From the NCBI RefSeq assembly GCF_030718205.1, contig NZ_JAUZQF010000015.1, positions 62,001 to 126,000 of the forward strand: a stretch of 64,000 nt of DNA, written 5' to 3'. Source of the stretch: Nonomuraea turcica. GTDB taxonomy: Bacteria > Actinomycetota > Actinomycetes > Streptosporangiales > Streptosporangiaceae. The translations under genes were made by a program, and so were the position numbers. The notes beneath the pieces are model-generated. The model was given only the letters and a program-made list of their open reading frames with translations, did no database searches and had not been told where the DNA came from. Below, one piece after another: positions 7,191-16,023 of the stretch (position 1 is the stretch's first letter; each line of letters begins with the position of its first letter).

Positions 7191-8480
7191 TTATTTCTGC
7201 AGGCCCTTGGCGGTCTCGGCCGCCTTGGCCAGCGCGTCCTTGGCCGATGCCTGGCCCACGAGCACGGCCTGCACCTGCTCGGCGATGGCCGTTTCGATCT
7301 GGCCGTATCCGGCATAGCGCCAGAACGGGTTCGGCGTAGCGGTCTTGGTGATCTTCTCGGTCCACTCGGCGGTGAAGGCGTCGCCGGCCACCTTGGGGTC
7401 GGCCAGGCCGGCGGTGGTGGTCGGCGGCAGCTTCACCTTCTCGAAGAAGCCGGCGACGGTGGCGGTGTCGGACGTGGCGAACTTCGCGAAGTCGGCCGCG
7501 GCCTCGGCGCCCTCACCCTCCACGACCACGATCACGTGGCCCCACAGCAGCGCCTGCGGTGTGCCGCCGGCATCGAGCACCGGGCGTGGGAGCGGCTTCA
7601 TCTTCTCGGTCAGCGACTTGTCCGGCGACTGGCCGGCCACCACGCCCCTGGCGATGATCGCGTCGTCGTAGAAGGCGGCCTTGCCCTGGGCGAACAGCGC
7701 GCGGGCGTCGAAGCGGTCCACGTCGGGTGCGATGAGCTTGGCGTCGTACAGCTGCTTGTACCACTCGACGGCCGCCACCGACGCGTCGTCGCCGACGGTG
7801 ATCTGGTCGCCGTCCAGCAGTGGGCTGCCGAAGGTCTTCATCCACGGCAGGATGTCCTTCAGCTGCGCCGCCTTGGTGGCCGCCGCGTAGGGCACGATGC
7901 CGTCGCCGAGCTTGGCGACCTTGGTCAGCGCCGCCTCGAACTCCTCGGTCGTGGCAGGCAGCTCGGACACGCCGGCCTTCTGCAGGATCTCGGTGTTGGC
8001 GATCAGGCCGATGGAGCCGGTGGTCCACGGCAGGCCCAGTTGCTTGCCGCCGTACTGCCCGCTGGACAGGGCCACCTCGGTGTAGCCGCCCTGCGCCGCC
8101 TGCGGCGACAGGTCGCGCAGCTTGCCCAGCGAGGCCATCGCCGCCAGCCAGGCGACGTCGAGCTGTACGGCGCCGCTGAGCTGGCCACCCCTGATCTTGA
8201 GGGTGACCTGGTTCAGATACTCGTTATACGGGAACGAGGCCGTGTTGATCGTGACTTTGCCGGCTGAGGCGTAGGCGTCCACGATCGCCTGCACGGCCGC
8301 CTTCTGCGCTTCCTCGTTCAGCGACCAGGAGGTGAAGCCGAAGGTCTTGGCGGCGGCGTCACCCGAAGACCGCGCCGCGCCGCCTCCGGTGGCGTCGGGG
8401 GCGCAGGCGGACAGGGCCGTGACGCCCAGCGTGGACAGGCCGAGGAGGCGCAGGGCGTCCCTGCGGTTCATGGGGGGCAT
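7191..8480 (-). CDS. Extracellular sugar-binding lipoprotein of ABC importer 1
   Basis: A 429-residue solute-binding protein of the carbohydrate uptake (CUT1) class. The N-terminus combines a twin-arginine-like MNRRDALRLLGL with a lipobox LSAC, so it should be a lipid-anchored, extracytoplasmic protein. The body has the type I extracellular solute-binding pattern (WLAAMASLGKLRDLS; LGLPWTTGSIGLIANTEIL). I chose the ATG at 8480 because GAGGAG sits just upstream. It lies 22 bases downstream of the MalG-like permease gene in one operon, with no ATPase gene; actinomycete CUT1 importers commonly share an MsiK-type ATPase encoded elsewhere. Confidence 0.92.
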   Translation of the reverse strand: MPPMNRRDALRLLGLSTLGVTALSACAPDATGGGAARSSGDAAAKTFGFTSWSLNEEAQKAAVQAIVDAYASAGKVTINTASFPYNEYLNQVTLKIRGGQLSGAVQLDVAWLAAMASLGKLRDLSPQAAQGGYTEVALSSGQYGGKQLGLPWTTGSIGLIANTEILQKAGVSELPATTEEFEAALTKVAKLGDGIVPYAAATKAAQLKDILPWMKTFGSPLLDGDQITVGDDASVAAVEWYKQLYDAKLIAPDVDRFDARALFAQGKAAFYDDAIIARGVVAGQSPDKSLTEKMKPLPRPVLDAGGTPQALLWGHVIVVVEGEGAEAAADFAKFATSDTATVAGFFEKVKLPPTTTAGLADPKVAGDAFTAEWTEKITKTATPNPFWRYAGYGQIETAIAEQVQAVLVGQASAKDALAKAAETAKGLQK

Positions 8481-8501
8481 CGGTTTCTCCTCTGAAGAGG
8501 G

Positions 8502-9395
8502 TCAGCCCTTGACGGCGCCGGCCGTCAGCCCGCCGACCAGGTATCGCTGCAGGAACATGAACGCGGCGATGACCGGGAGCGAGACGACGAAAGACGCGGC
8601 CATCAGGTCTGGCCAGGCGGTTTGGAACTCCCCGAGATAGGTGTGCACCAGCCCGGGCGGCAAGGTCTGCCGCTCGGGGTCGGCGAGAGTGAGGGCGAAG
8701 ATGAAGTCGTTCCAGGCCCTGACGAAGGCGAACAGGCCGGCGGCGACGAGACCGGGGGCGGCCAAGGGGAGTGCGACCTGGTGCAGGGTTCTCCAGCGTG
8801 AGGCGCCGTCGATGGCGGCCGCCTCCATGAGGGAGCTGGGGACGGTGTCGAAGATGCCCTTGAGCATCCACACGCACAGCGGAAGCGTGAACGTGGTGAA
8901 GCTGAGGACCAGCGCGGCGTAGGAGCCCAGCAGGCCGGTGGCGCTGAACACCGCGTAGAGCGTGATCAGCAGCAACGCCTGCGGGAACATCTGTGAGGCC
9001 AGCACCAGGTGCATCAGCGAGGTGCGTCCCCGGTATCGGAACTTGGAGAACGCGTAGGCCATGTAGGCGGAGACGATCACGCTCAGAACCGCAGTGATCA
9101 CTGAGACGATGACGCTGTTGATCAGGTAGCCGAACAGCTGCTCGTTCTTCGCCAGGTTGACGAAATGCTCGAGTGTGACCTCGGTCGGGATCAAGGACGG
9201 CGGGAAACTGAACGCCGTCTCGTCGGGTGTGAGAGCCGTGACGACCAGCCAGTAGATCGGCGCCAGCCCGAAGAGCCCGATGAGCCCCACGGCGACCCAG
9301 GCCGCCGCCCTTGATCTGACCACGTCAGGCCGCCGCCGGGCCCGGACGGGCCGGGCGAGGGTCGTCGTACGGGACCGGGTGGCGGTGACGGTCAT
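8502..9395 (-). CDS. Carbohydrate ABC transporter permease 1b (MalG type)
   Basis: A 297-residue inner-membrane permease with six predicted membrane segments. The EAA loop (EAAAIDGASRWRTLHQVALP) contacts the ATPase. The N-terminal 35 residues are basic and cytoplasmic. The C-terminus GGLTAGAVKG is typical of CUT1 MalG-type subunits. It overlaps the MalF-type gene by four bases (ATGA at 9392-9395), so the heterodimer subunits are translationally coupled. Confidence 0.95.
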   Translation of the reverse strand: MTVTATRSRTTTLARPVRARRRPDVVRSRAAAWVAVGLIGLFGLAPIYWLVVTALTPDETAFSFPPSLIPTEVTLEHFVNLAKNEQLFGYLINSVIVSVITAVLSVIVSAYMAYAFSKFRYRGRTSLMHLVLASQMFPQALLLITLYAVFSATGLLGSYAALVLSFTTFTLPLCVWMLKGIFDTVPSSLMEAAAIDGASRWRTLHQVALPLAAPGLVAAGLFAFVRAWNDFIFALTLADPERQTLPPGLVHTYLGEFQTAWPDLMAASFVVSLPVIAAFMFLQRYLVGGLTAGAVKG

Positions 9396-10246
9396 CGGGC
9401 GTCCTCCTTCTCACGGCGCAGGTAGATGGCCACGAGGATGAGGAGCAGGAGCATCCAGAGCCCGCCCAGGGCGCTGGCGTGGCCGAGGTCGAAGCCCTTG
9501 AAGGCGGTGTCGTAGACGGCCACCGCGAAGGTCTTGGTGGCGCCCGCCGGGCCGCCGCCGGTCAGCACATAGATGGTGTCGAAGTGCTGGAAGTTCCAGA
9601 TGAACTCCAGCAGGAACACGATTCCGGCGATGCCCTTCATATGGGGCACGGTCACCGACCAGAAGCGGCGGATCGTGCCGGCGCCGTCCACAGAGGCCGC
9701 CTCGTGCAGTTCCTTCGGCATGGTCTGCAGCCCGGCCAGCAGCATGATCATCATCCAGGGGAAGCTCGCCCAGGTCTTGGTGACGATGACGGCCAGCATG
9801 GCCGTGTCCGGATCCCCGAGCCAGCTGAAGCGCGTGCCGAGGATGCCGTTCAGCACCCCATAGTTCGCATTGAAGATCCAGAGCCAGAGGAACGACACCA
9901 CCACACCGGGGATGACCCAGGGGAAGAGGAAGAGCCCGCGCAGGAAGCCGCTCCCGCGAATGCCCGCGTTCAACGCCAGGGCCAGCGCGTACCCCAGCAC
10001 GAAGGGAGCGACGGTGGCGCCCAACGTGAAGATCATGGTGTTCCTGAACACCGGCCAGAAGTCCCCGCCCAGCACGTCGGCGAAGTTGCCCAGGCCCACG
10101 AACAGCCGGCCCGGCCGCACCAGGCTCTGCTCGAAGAGTCCCGTCACCAGCGCCGACACCAGCGGATACGCGATGATCGCGCCGAACAGCGCCAGCCCGG
10201 GCAGCATGAGCAGCCAGGCGAACTGGGCATCGGATAACCGTCTCAT
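9392..10246 (-). CDS. Carbohydrate ABC transporter permease 1a (MalF type)
   Basis: A 284-residue six-segment permease with the conserved EAA loop (HEAASVDGAGTIRRFWSVTVP). The frame is open to 10486, but the real start is the ATG at 10246: it overlaps the IclR stop (TGA at 10243-10245), and the protein then begins MRRLSDAQFAWLLMLPGLALF with a normal first membrane helix. The partner is the overlapping MalG-type gene. Confidence 0.94.
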   Translation of the reverse strand: MRRLSDAQFAWLLMLPGLALFGAIIAYPLVSALVTGLFEQSLVRPGRLFVGLGNFADVLGGDFWPVFRNTMIFTLGATVAPFVLGYALALALNAGIRGSGFLRGLFLFPWVIPGVVVSFLWLWIFNANYGVLNGILGTRFSWLGDPDTAMLAVIVTKTWASFPWMMIMLLAGLQTMPKELHEAASVDGAGTIRRFWSVTVPHMKGIAGIVFLLEFIWNFQHFDTIYVLTGGGPAGATKTFAVAVYDTAFKGFDLGHASALGGLWMLLLLILVAIYLRREKEDAR

Positions 10247-11034
10247 CGCGTGCCCGCCAGGTGCATCGGCCCCACGTATCCCAGCGCGATGCTGACCGAG
10301 TCGGCCGTCTCGATCACCGTCCGGGCGAGTTCCGCCTCCCGAGCCGGCAGGTCGATGGCGGACAGCGGGCCCGAGATGGAGATGGCCGCGGCGATCTCCC
10401 CCGTCTGGTCCCTGATCGGCGCCGCCACGCAGGCCCGCCCGAAGGCGAGCTCCTCCACCTCGGTCGCGTAGCCCCGCGCCGCGCACGCGGCCAGCTCCTC
10501 GTCCAGCCTCTGATGCGTGGTGATCGTGTGGGAGGTGAACCCGTACATCGACGGCAGCAGCGTCCTGCGTTCCTCAGGCGTCAACGCCAGCAGCAGGCAC
10601 TTGCCGATGCCGGTGGCGTACAGCGGCTTGCGCTGCCCGGTCAGCACGAACGACCGCGGCGCCAGCCGCCCCTCGAAGTTCAGCAGATAGAACATCGAGT
10701 CGCCGCGGCGGATCGCCACGTTCACCCCCAGGCCGAGCGTGGCGGCCAGGTCCTGCGCCACCTGGCGCGCTTCACGGTGGACCGGGTGCTGGTTCAGCGC
10801 GACGCCGCCGAGGGTGATGGGCGCGGTGCCGAGCCGGTAGAGCCCGCTGAGCTCGTCGCGCTCGACGAACTCCAGCGACTCGAGCGTGGCCAGCAGCCGA
10901 GAGGCGGTGGAGGTGCCGAGCCCGGTCGCCTTGGCGACGTCCGACACCCGCAGCTCGGGCCGGCCGGACAGGAACGCTCGCAGGACCGCGGCGGCCCGCT
11001 CAACGCTCTGATTGCTGCTCTGTTCGGAAGCCAA
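10243..11034 (-). CDS. IclR-family transcriptional regulator
   Basis: A 263-residue regulator with an N-terminal winged helix-turn-helix (SVERAAAVLRAFLSGRPELRV ... GLGTSTASRLLATLESLEF) and a GAF-like effector domain (KPLYATGIGKCLLLAL; RGYATEVEELAFGRACVAAPI). IclR proteins control catabolic genes in response to small acids or sugars. It is the first gene of the minus-strand importer-GH16 operon and lies divergent from the sugar-acid operon at 11070, so both are probably in its regulon. ATTGCAAT at 11044-11051 in the short intergenic space is a possible operator core. Confidence 0.93.
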   Translation of the reverse strand: MASEQSSNQSVERAAAVLRAFLSGRPELRVSDVAKATGLGTSTASRLLATLESLEFVERDELSGLYRLGTAPITLGGVALNQHPVHREARQVAQDLAATLGLGVNVAIRRGDSMFYLLNFEGRLAPRSFVLTGQRKPLYATGIGKCLLLALTPEERRTLLPSMYGFTSHTITTHQRLDEELAACAARGYATEVEELAFGRACVAAPIRDQTGEIAAAISISGPLSAIDLPAREAELARTVIETADSVSIALGYVGPMHLAGTR

Positions 11035-11043
11035 CCTAGCTCC

Positions 11044-11051
11044 ATTGCAAT
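11044..11051. promoter_or_regulatory. Possible IclR operator core (ATTGCAAT)
   Basis: A perfect 8-bp palindrome lies in the 35-bp space between the IclR gene and the divergent enolase-superfamily gene. TTGCGA (11056-11061) and TTGCAA (11084-11089) are imperfect further copies. Divergent placement supports a shared operator; the site is short and could be chance. Confidence 0.3.
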
Positions 11052-11069
11052 TGATTTGCGATATGTGGG

Positions 11070-12245
11070 ATGGTTACGCACATGTTGCAAGGGAGTCAAC
11101 CCCTGTCCATCACGGAAGTGCGTTGCTTTCCGATAAAGATCCGCCATGTGGACGCGTACCTGGGCACCCCCGCCGTCGAAGACCGCTACTTCGTGCGGCC
11201 GCCGTGGAAGTCGCTCTATTCGGCCCGCTTCGAGACCCTGCTGGTGGCCGTGACCTGCGCCGACGGCACCACGGGGTGGGGCGAGGCGCTGGCCCCGGTG
11301 GGCCCCGAGATCCCCGCCGCCGTCGTGGAGCGGCTGCTGGCGCCGGTCCTGATCGGCGAGGATCCCACGCGGGTGCGGCCGCTGTGGCAGCGGCTGACCG
11401 GGCTGATGCGCGAGCGCGGGCACCTCACGGGGCATCAGGCCGACGCCCTGGCCGCGGTCGACATCGCCCTGTGGGATCTGTGCGGCCGGCTGACCGGCCT
11501 GTCCGTGGCGCAGTTGCTGGGCGGGGCGTTCCGTGAGGTGGTTCCCGTCTACGTCAGCGGCCTGCCGCGGCCGAGCGACGCCGAGCGCGTCCAGCTCGCC
11601 CAGGAGTGGGCGGCGAAAGGCGCGACGAGGGTGAAACTGCACCTCGGCTACGGCGTCGACCAGGACCTGGCCACTGTGGAGGCCGTGCTGTCCACGGGCC
11701 TCGACGTCGCCGTCGACGCGCACTGGGCCTATTCGCTGCCCGAGGCCGTGCGACTGGCACGTGGCCTGGCCGAGCGGCGCGCCCTGTTCCTGGAGGCCCC
11801 GCTGGCGCCGGAGGACGTCGAAGGGCATCGTGACCTGTGCGCGCGCGCCGAGCTGCCCGTCGCGGTGGGCGAGAGCCTGCGCAATCGGTACGAGTTCGCC
11901 GGCTGGCTGGGGCGCCGGGCGCTGCAGCTGGCACAGCCGGATGTCGGCAGGACCGGCATCACCGAGCTCATGGCGATCGGCGAGCTGGCCGCCGCGCACC
12001 ACGTGCCGGTCGCGCCGCACCACTCCACCGGGCTGGGAGTGGCGCTGGCCGCGGGCCTGCAGGTCAGCGCGGCGCTGCCGAATCTGGCGTTCTTCGAATA
12101 CCAGCCGACCACCTGTGAGGTGGCGTCCCAGATTCTGCGAAATCCCCTTGCAGGTGATGCAACGGGATTCCCGTTACCGGCCGGACCGGGGCTCGGCGTG
12201 GAGGTCGATCGTGACGTCGTTACCGCTCTCGCGAAGGAGTCATAA
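11070..12245 (+). CDS. Enolase-superfamily (mandelate racemase/muconate lactonising) sugar-acid dehydratase-like enzyme
   Basis: A 391-residue enzyme with the N-terminal capping domain and C-terminal barrel of the mandelate-racemase group. Likely active-site parts: VKLH base motif, metal ligands in AVDAHWAY, FLEAPL and VGESL, then PDVGRTG and a His in APHHSTG. Such enzymes dehydrate or racemise sugar acids through an enolate. Together with the next two genes (aldolase-family and SDR) it points to sugar-acid breakdown; the exact substrate cannot be read from the sequence. The start is uncertain between ATG 11070 and ATG 11082. Confidence 0.85.
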   Translation: MVTHMLQGSQPLSITEVRCFPIKIRHVDAYLGTPAVEDRYFVRPPWKSLYSARFETLLVAVTCADGTTGWGEALAPVGPEIPAAVVERLLAPVLIGEDPTRVRPLWQRLTGLMRERGHLTGHQADALAAVDIALWDLCGRLTGLSVAQLLGGAFREVVPVYVSGLPRPSDAERVQLAQEWAAKGATRVKLHLGYGVDQDLATVEAVLSTGLDVAVDAHWAYSLPEAVRLARGLAERRALFLEAPLAPEDVEGHRDLCARAELPVAVGESLRNRYEFAGWLGRRALQLAQPDVGRTGITELMAIGELAAAHHVPVAPHHSTGLGVALAAGLQVSAALPNLAFFEYQPTTCEVASQILRNPLAGDATGFPLPAGPGLGVEVDRDVVTALAKES

Positions 12246-13115
12246 GTGACCTTGTCTGGACTTATCCCGATCTTGGCCACGCCGTTCACCCAGGAGGGTG
12301 AGCTGGATGTGCCGAGCCTGCGGCGGCTGGCCGAATGGCAGCTCTCGGCGGGCGCCGACGGCGTCGCCGTGTTCGGCATGGCCAGCGAGGGCTTCGCCCT
12401 GACCGCTGCGGAACGGGCGTGCATCCTCCGCGAGGTGCGCGCGGCGGTGCGGGACGCTCCAGTGGTGGCCGGCGTGGGCTCCACCAGCACGGCCACGGCG
12501 CTGGAGCAGGCCCTGGCCGCGGTGGACGGCGGGGCCGACGCCCTGATGGTGCTGCCGCCCTACCTGGTCAAGCCGTCCGGCGGGCAGCTCATCGATTTCT
12601 ACGGGGAGCTCGCCGCCCGGTGCCAGGTGGACATCATGGTCCAGGACGCTCCCGGCGCCACCGGCGTGAGCATGCCGGAGTCGCTCATCGTGGAGCTGAG
12701 CAAGCTGGACGGGGTCACCTCGGTCAAGGTGGAAGCCCCGCCGACAGCCCCTAAGGTGGGCGCCGTGGCGGCCAAGGTCGCCTCGGCCTTCGCGGTGTTC
12801 GGCGGCCAGAACGCGCTGTTCTGCTTGGAGGAGTACGCGCGCGGCGCGATCGGCACCATGCCGGCCTGCGAGTTCACCGATCTTCTCGCCCCCATCCTCC
12901 AGGACTGGCGCTCCCACGACGCCGCGGTGTCCTTCACCCGGCTGCTCCCGCTGATCCGCTTCGGCATGCAGCCGGGCATCGCCTGGGCGGTGCATAAGGA
13001 GGTGCTGGTCCGGCGCGGCCTCATCGACTCCGCCACCGTCCGCCTGCCCGCCAAGCCGCTGGATGCGGACAGCCGCGACGCGCTCGACCGCATCCTGGGC
13101 GTGCTGGGATGGTGA
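12246..13115 (+). CDS. Dihydrodipicolinate synthase/KDG aldolase-family lyase
   Basis: A 289-residue class I aldolase-family protein (DapA/NanA/KdgA superfamily). The Schiff-base lysine is in VTSVKVEAPP, the phosphate/substrate loop resembles GMASEGFALTAAER, and the conserved Tyr is in LPPYLVKPS. Given the enolase-superfamily neighbour, a 2-keto-3-deoxy-sugar-acid aldolase or dehydratase is more likely than lysine synthesis. GTG at 12246 follows AAGGAG; it is tightly linked to the gene upstream and overlaps the SDR gene start by seven bases. Confidence 0.88.
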   Translation: MTLSGLIPILATPFTQEGELDVPSLRRLAEWQLSAGADGVAVFGMASEGFALTAAERACILREVRAAVRDAPVVAGVGSTSTATALEQALAAVDGGADALMVLPPYLVKPSGGQLIDFYGELAARCQVDIMVQDAPGATGVSMPESLIVELSKLDGVTSVKVEAPPTAPKVGAVAAKVASAFAVFGGQNALFCLEEYARGAIGTMPACEFTDLLAPILQDWRSHDAAVSFTRLLPLIRFGMQPGIAWAVHKEVLVRRGLIDSATVRLPAKPLDADSRDALDRILGVLGW

Positions 13116-13897
13116 GCGGCCTGCCCCCTGCCGGCGATCAGCCGGGTGTGGGTGCTCAGCTGACTCCGGGGCCCAGGCAAGGCCGCGGAGTGCTGCTCGC
13201 CGGGGGCAACTCGCCCATCGGCCTGGCCATCGCGCGTGCCTTCGCGGGCGGGGGAGATCAGGTCTTCGGCGTCGGGCTCCAGCCCTGTGACGACGCCGCC
13301 TTCACCGGCTTCCGGACGGCCGACTGCTCGGATCCCGGCCAGGTCGACACGCTGGTCACAGCCGCCATGGAGGTGCTGGGCAGGCTGGATGTGCTGGTGA
13401 CGGCGACGGCGGCGATGCCAGTGGCCTCCGTGGCGGCGACGTCCGACGAGCAGTGGCGCAAGGCGATCGGTTCGACGCTGGACGCGGCGTTTCACCTGTG
13501 TCGTGCTGCTGTGCCGAACATGACGAACGGCGGCGCGATCGTCGCGGTGGGGTCGGTGAACTCGTTCCTGCACGCGCCAGGGCTTCCGGCTTACTCCGCG
13601 GCGAAGGGCGGGCTCGACGCGCTGATCAGGCAGGTCGCCGTGGAGTACGGTCCGGGCGGGATCAGGGCCAACATCGTCTCACCGGGGCTCATCGGCGGTG
13701 AGGACCTGGATGGGGCGGCCGAGGGATATCCGCTGTGCCGTACAGGAACGCCGGAGGAGGTGGCGGCCGCGGTGGCGTTCCTGGCTTCACCTGCGGCGTC
13801 CTTCATCACCGGAGCGACCCTCCCGGTGGACGGCGGCCTGTCCATCGCCTCCCCCGCCGCCTTCCTCCGGCCCGATCTGCGAGCGAGGTTCCTCTGA
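13109..13897 (+). CDS. Short-chain dehydrogenase/reductase
   Basis: A 262-residue NAD(P)-dependent oxidoreductase of the classical SDR type. The cofactor loop is GGNSPIG, the catalytic Ser lies in VAVGSVNS, and the Tyr-Lys pair in YSAAKGG; the C-terminal segment FITGATLPVDGGL is diagnostic. The gene overlaps the aldolase-family gene, so it is the third step of the same pathway, probably oxidising or reducing a sugar or sugar acid. An earlier GTG is not needed; the first 28 residues are Pro/Gly rich and may be a poorly conserved leader. Confidence 0.9.
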   Translation: MVSGLPPAGDQPGVGAQLTPGPRQGRGVLLAGGNSPIGLAIARAFAGGGDQVFGVGLQPCDDAAFTGFRTADCSDPGQVDTLVTAAMEVLGRLDVLVTATAAMPVASVAATSDEQWRKAIGSTLDAAFHLCRAAVPNMTNGGAIVAVGSVNSFLHAPGLPAYSAAKGGLDALIRQVAVEYGPGGIRANIVSPGLIGGEDLDGAAEGYPLCRTGTPEEVAAAVAFLASPAASFITGATLPVDGGLSIASPAAFLRPDLRARFL

Positions 13898-14096
13898 CAT
13901 CCGCCGGACGGATTCCCCCAGTCTGTATTCGCACCTGTTCACACCGCTGCTGTTCCTCGGAGGCGAGTCCGCCGCCTTGCGCGTGCTCCCTCGTCGCGTC
14001 GCCCGACGCGTCGGCGGCGGTCAACGCGCGCGATCACGTGGTGCCGTCGGCCGCTCGGCCATGGGCCAAGAGGGAGGCACCGCGCTCGCCGGGATG

Positions 14097-15116
14097 TCAG
14101 GTGAGCGGACCGGTGCTTCCCCGTGCGGTGAGCCTGGCCGGTTCCGTCTCGACGTCGGGCACGGGATCACCGTGGAGGAGGGACAGCAGGTGGCGGGCGG
14201 CGGCCGACCCCAGCGCGGGGACGTCGCGCCGCACCGCGGTGAGCGCCGGGCGCACGACCTGCGCCAGCTGCGAGTCGTCCCACGCGACGAGGGACAGATC
14301 GCCGGGCACGCGCAGGCCCATCTCCTGAGCGACGGACAGCCCGGCGACGGCCATGATGTCGTTGTCGAAGACGATCGCGGTCGGCCGGTCGGGAGAGCTG
14401 AGCAGGCGGCGGGTGGCGCGCCCGCCCTCCTCACCGGTGTAGTCGGTGTACTGGGTGACGCATTCGGGCAGGCCGAGCCGGGCGCAGGCGGCGGTGAACG
14501 CCTCGTCCCGCACGGTGGTGTGCACCAGATGCGGCAGCCCGGCGACGCGGCCGATCCTGCGGTGGCCCAGCGCGGCGAGGTATTCGACGGTCTCGTGGAC
14601 GGGCCCGCTCTCGTCGGAGTGCACCGACGGCAGCGAGCCGACGCCGGGTTGCCCGCCGATCACCACAGCCGGCATGCCGAGCTGCTCGAGCACGGGCAGG
14701 CGCCGATCGGAGACGTGCACCTCCACCAGGATCGCGCCATCGATCCGGCCCTCCGCCCACCAGCGGCGGTAGACCTCGATCTCGGCGTCCTGGTCGTCGG
14801 CCATCTGCAGCATCAGCGCGCACGCGTGCGGCTTCAGCGCCGTCTCGATCCCGCTGAACAGCTCCATGAAGAACGGCTCGGCGCCGAGAATGCTCGGCGG
14901 CCTGGACAGGACGAGGCCGACCACGCCCGCGCGGGCGCCGGTCAGCGCTCGGGCGGCGACGCTGGGACGCCAGCCCATCTCGTTGGCGACCTTCAGCACC
15001 CGCGCCCGCGTGCTCTCCGACACGCCGGGGCGCCCGTTGAGCGCGTAGGACACGGCGCCCTGGGAGACCCCCGCCCGCTGGGCGATGTCCGCGATGGTGG
15101 GCCGCTTCACGGGCAA
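14097..15116 (-). CDS. LacI-family regulator of the mannosidase/ABC importer 2 locus
   Basis: A 339-residue repressor with a canonical LacI N-terminus (PTIADIAQRAGVSQGAVSYA; hinge RPSVAARALTG) and a sugar-binding C-terminal domain. It is the last gene of the minus-strand operon binding protein-MalF-MalG-LacI, 37 bases after the MalG stop. Two similar GCGC-centred inverted repeats at 18391-18406 and 18469-18484, in the divergent promoter region of that operon, are its most likely binding sites. Inducer probably a manno- or related oligosaccharide, inferred from the divergent beta-mannosidase. Confidence 0.92.
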   Translation of the reverse strand: MPVKRPTIADIAQRAGVSQGAVSYALNGRPGVSESTRARVLKVANEMGWRPSVAARALTGARAGVVGLVLSRPPSILGAEPFFMELFSGIETALKPHACALMLQMADDQDAEIEVYRRWWAEGRIDGAILVEVHVSDRRLPVLEQLGMPAVVIGGQPGVGSLPSVHSDESGPVHETVEYLAALGHRRIGRVAGLPHLVHTTVRDEAFTAACARLGLPECVTQYTDYTGEEGGRATRRLLSSPDRPTAIVFDNDIMAVAGLSVAQEMGLRVPGDLSLVAWDDSQLAQVVRPALTAVRRDVPALGSAAARHLLSLLHGDPVPDVETEPARLTARGSTGPLT

Positions 15117-15153
15117 ACCCTACCCGGCCGCCGTACGGGACAGCTCATGTCTC

Positions 15154-16023
15154 TCACCCCTTGATCCCGGTGAAGCCGATGCCGCGGACGATGTGGCGCT
15201 GGAAGGTCAGGAACAGCAGGAGCGGCGGGACGATCGCGACGAGCATGCCGGCGATCACCTGATTCTGCTCGGCGGTCTCGGCCAGGCGGGGCAGCGCGAC
15301 CGCCAGCGGCTGGCTCTCGGCGTCGGAGATGGCGACCATCGGCCATAGAAAGTCCTTCCATGCGTCCATCACGGCGAGCAGCGACACCACGGCCAGGATG
15401 GGCCGTGACATCGGCATGACGATCTGCCAGAACAGCCGGATCGGTCCCGCCCCGTCGACCTGGGCGGCCTGATACAGCTCGCTGGGCAGCGCGTCGAAGA
15501 ACTGTTTCATGATCAGCACGTTGAAGGCGTGCGCCCCGGCGGGCAGCCACACCGCCCATGGGGTGTCCACCAGCGACAGGTCGAGAACGGTCAGGTAGAG
15601 GGCGACCAGCGACACCGTCCCGGGAACGAACAGCGTGGCCAGCACCGCGCCGTAGACCAGGCGGCCGAAGCGGGGCTTGAGCACCGAGAGCGCGAACGCG
15701 CCGGTGGCGGCCACCAGCAGCTGCACCAGCCAGGATCCGCCGACCAGCACGACGGTGTTGAACAGGTAGTGGCCGACCCGTAGCTCCGTCCACGCCGCCG
15801 TGAGGTTCTCCGGCTGCAGCGAGGAGGGCCACAGCCGCAAGGGCTCGCGGAGCAGGTCCTGGGTCGGGGACAGGGCGCCCTTGGCCGTCCACAGGATCGG
15901 ACCCAGGCCGACCGCCAGCGTGGCCAGCAGCAGGAATCCCTGGGTCAGCCGCAGCCACCAGCGCACGCCCGTCCGTCGTCGGTCGACGTCCGAGACGATG
16001 CCTCTGGCGCGGGCGTCGCTCAT
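15154..16023 (-). CDS. Carbohydrate ABC transporter permease 2b (MalG type)
   Basis: A 289-residue CUT1 permease with six membrane helices and the EAA loop (YQAAQVDGAGPIRLFWQIVMP), ending GIGFTGIKG. The frame runs open to 16404, but ATG 16023 is preferred: it has GGAG six bases upstream and overlaps the MalF-type stop at 16020-16022. An alternative ATG at 16035 would add four residues. Confidence 0.94.
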   Translation of the reverse strand: MSDARARGIVSDVDRRRTGVRWWLRLTQGFLLLATLAVGLGPILWTAKGALSPTQDLLREPLRLWPSSLQPENLTAAWTELRVGHYLFNTVVLVGGSWLVQLLVAATGAFALSVLKPRFGRLVYGAVLATLFVPGTVSLVALYLTVLDLSLVDTPWAVWLPAGAHAFNVLIMKQFFDALPSELYQAAQVDGAGPIRLFWQIVMPMSRPILAVVSLLAVMDAWKDFLWPMVAISDAESQPLAVALPRLAETAEQNQVIAGMLVAIVPPLLLFLTFQRHIVRGIGFTGIKG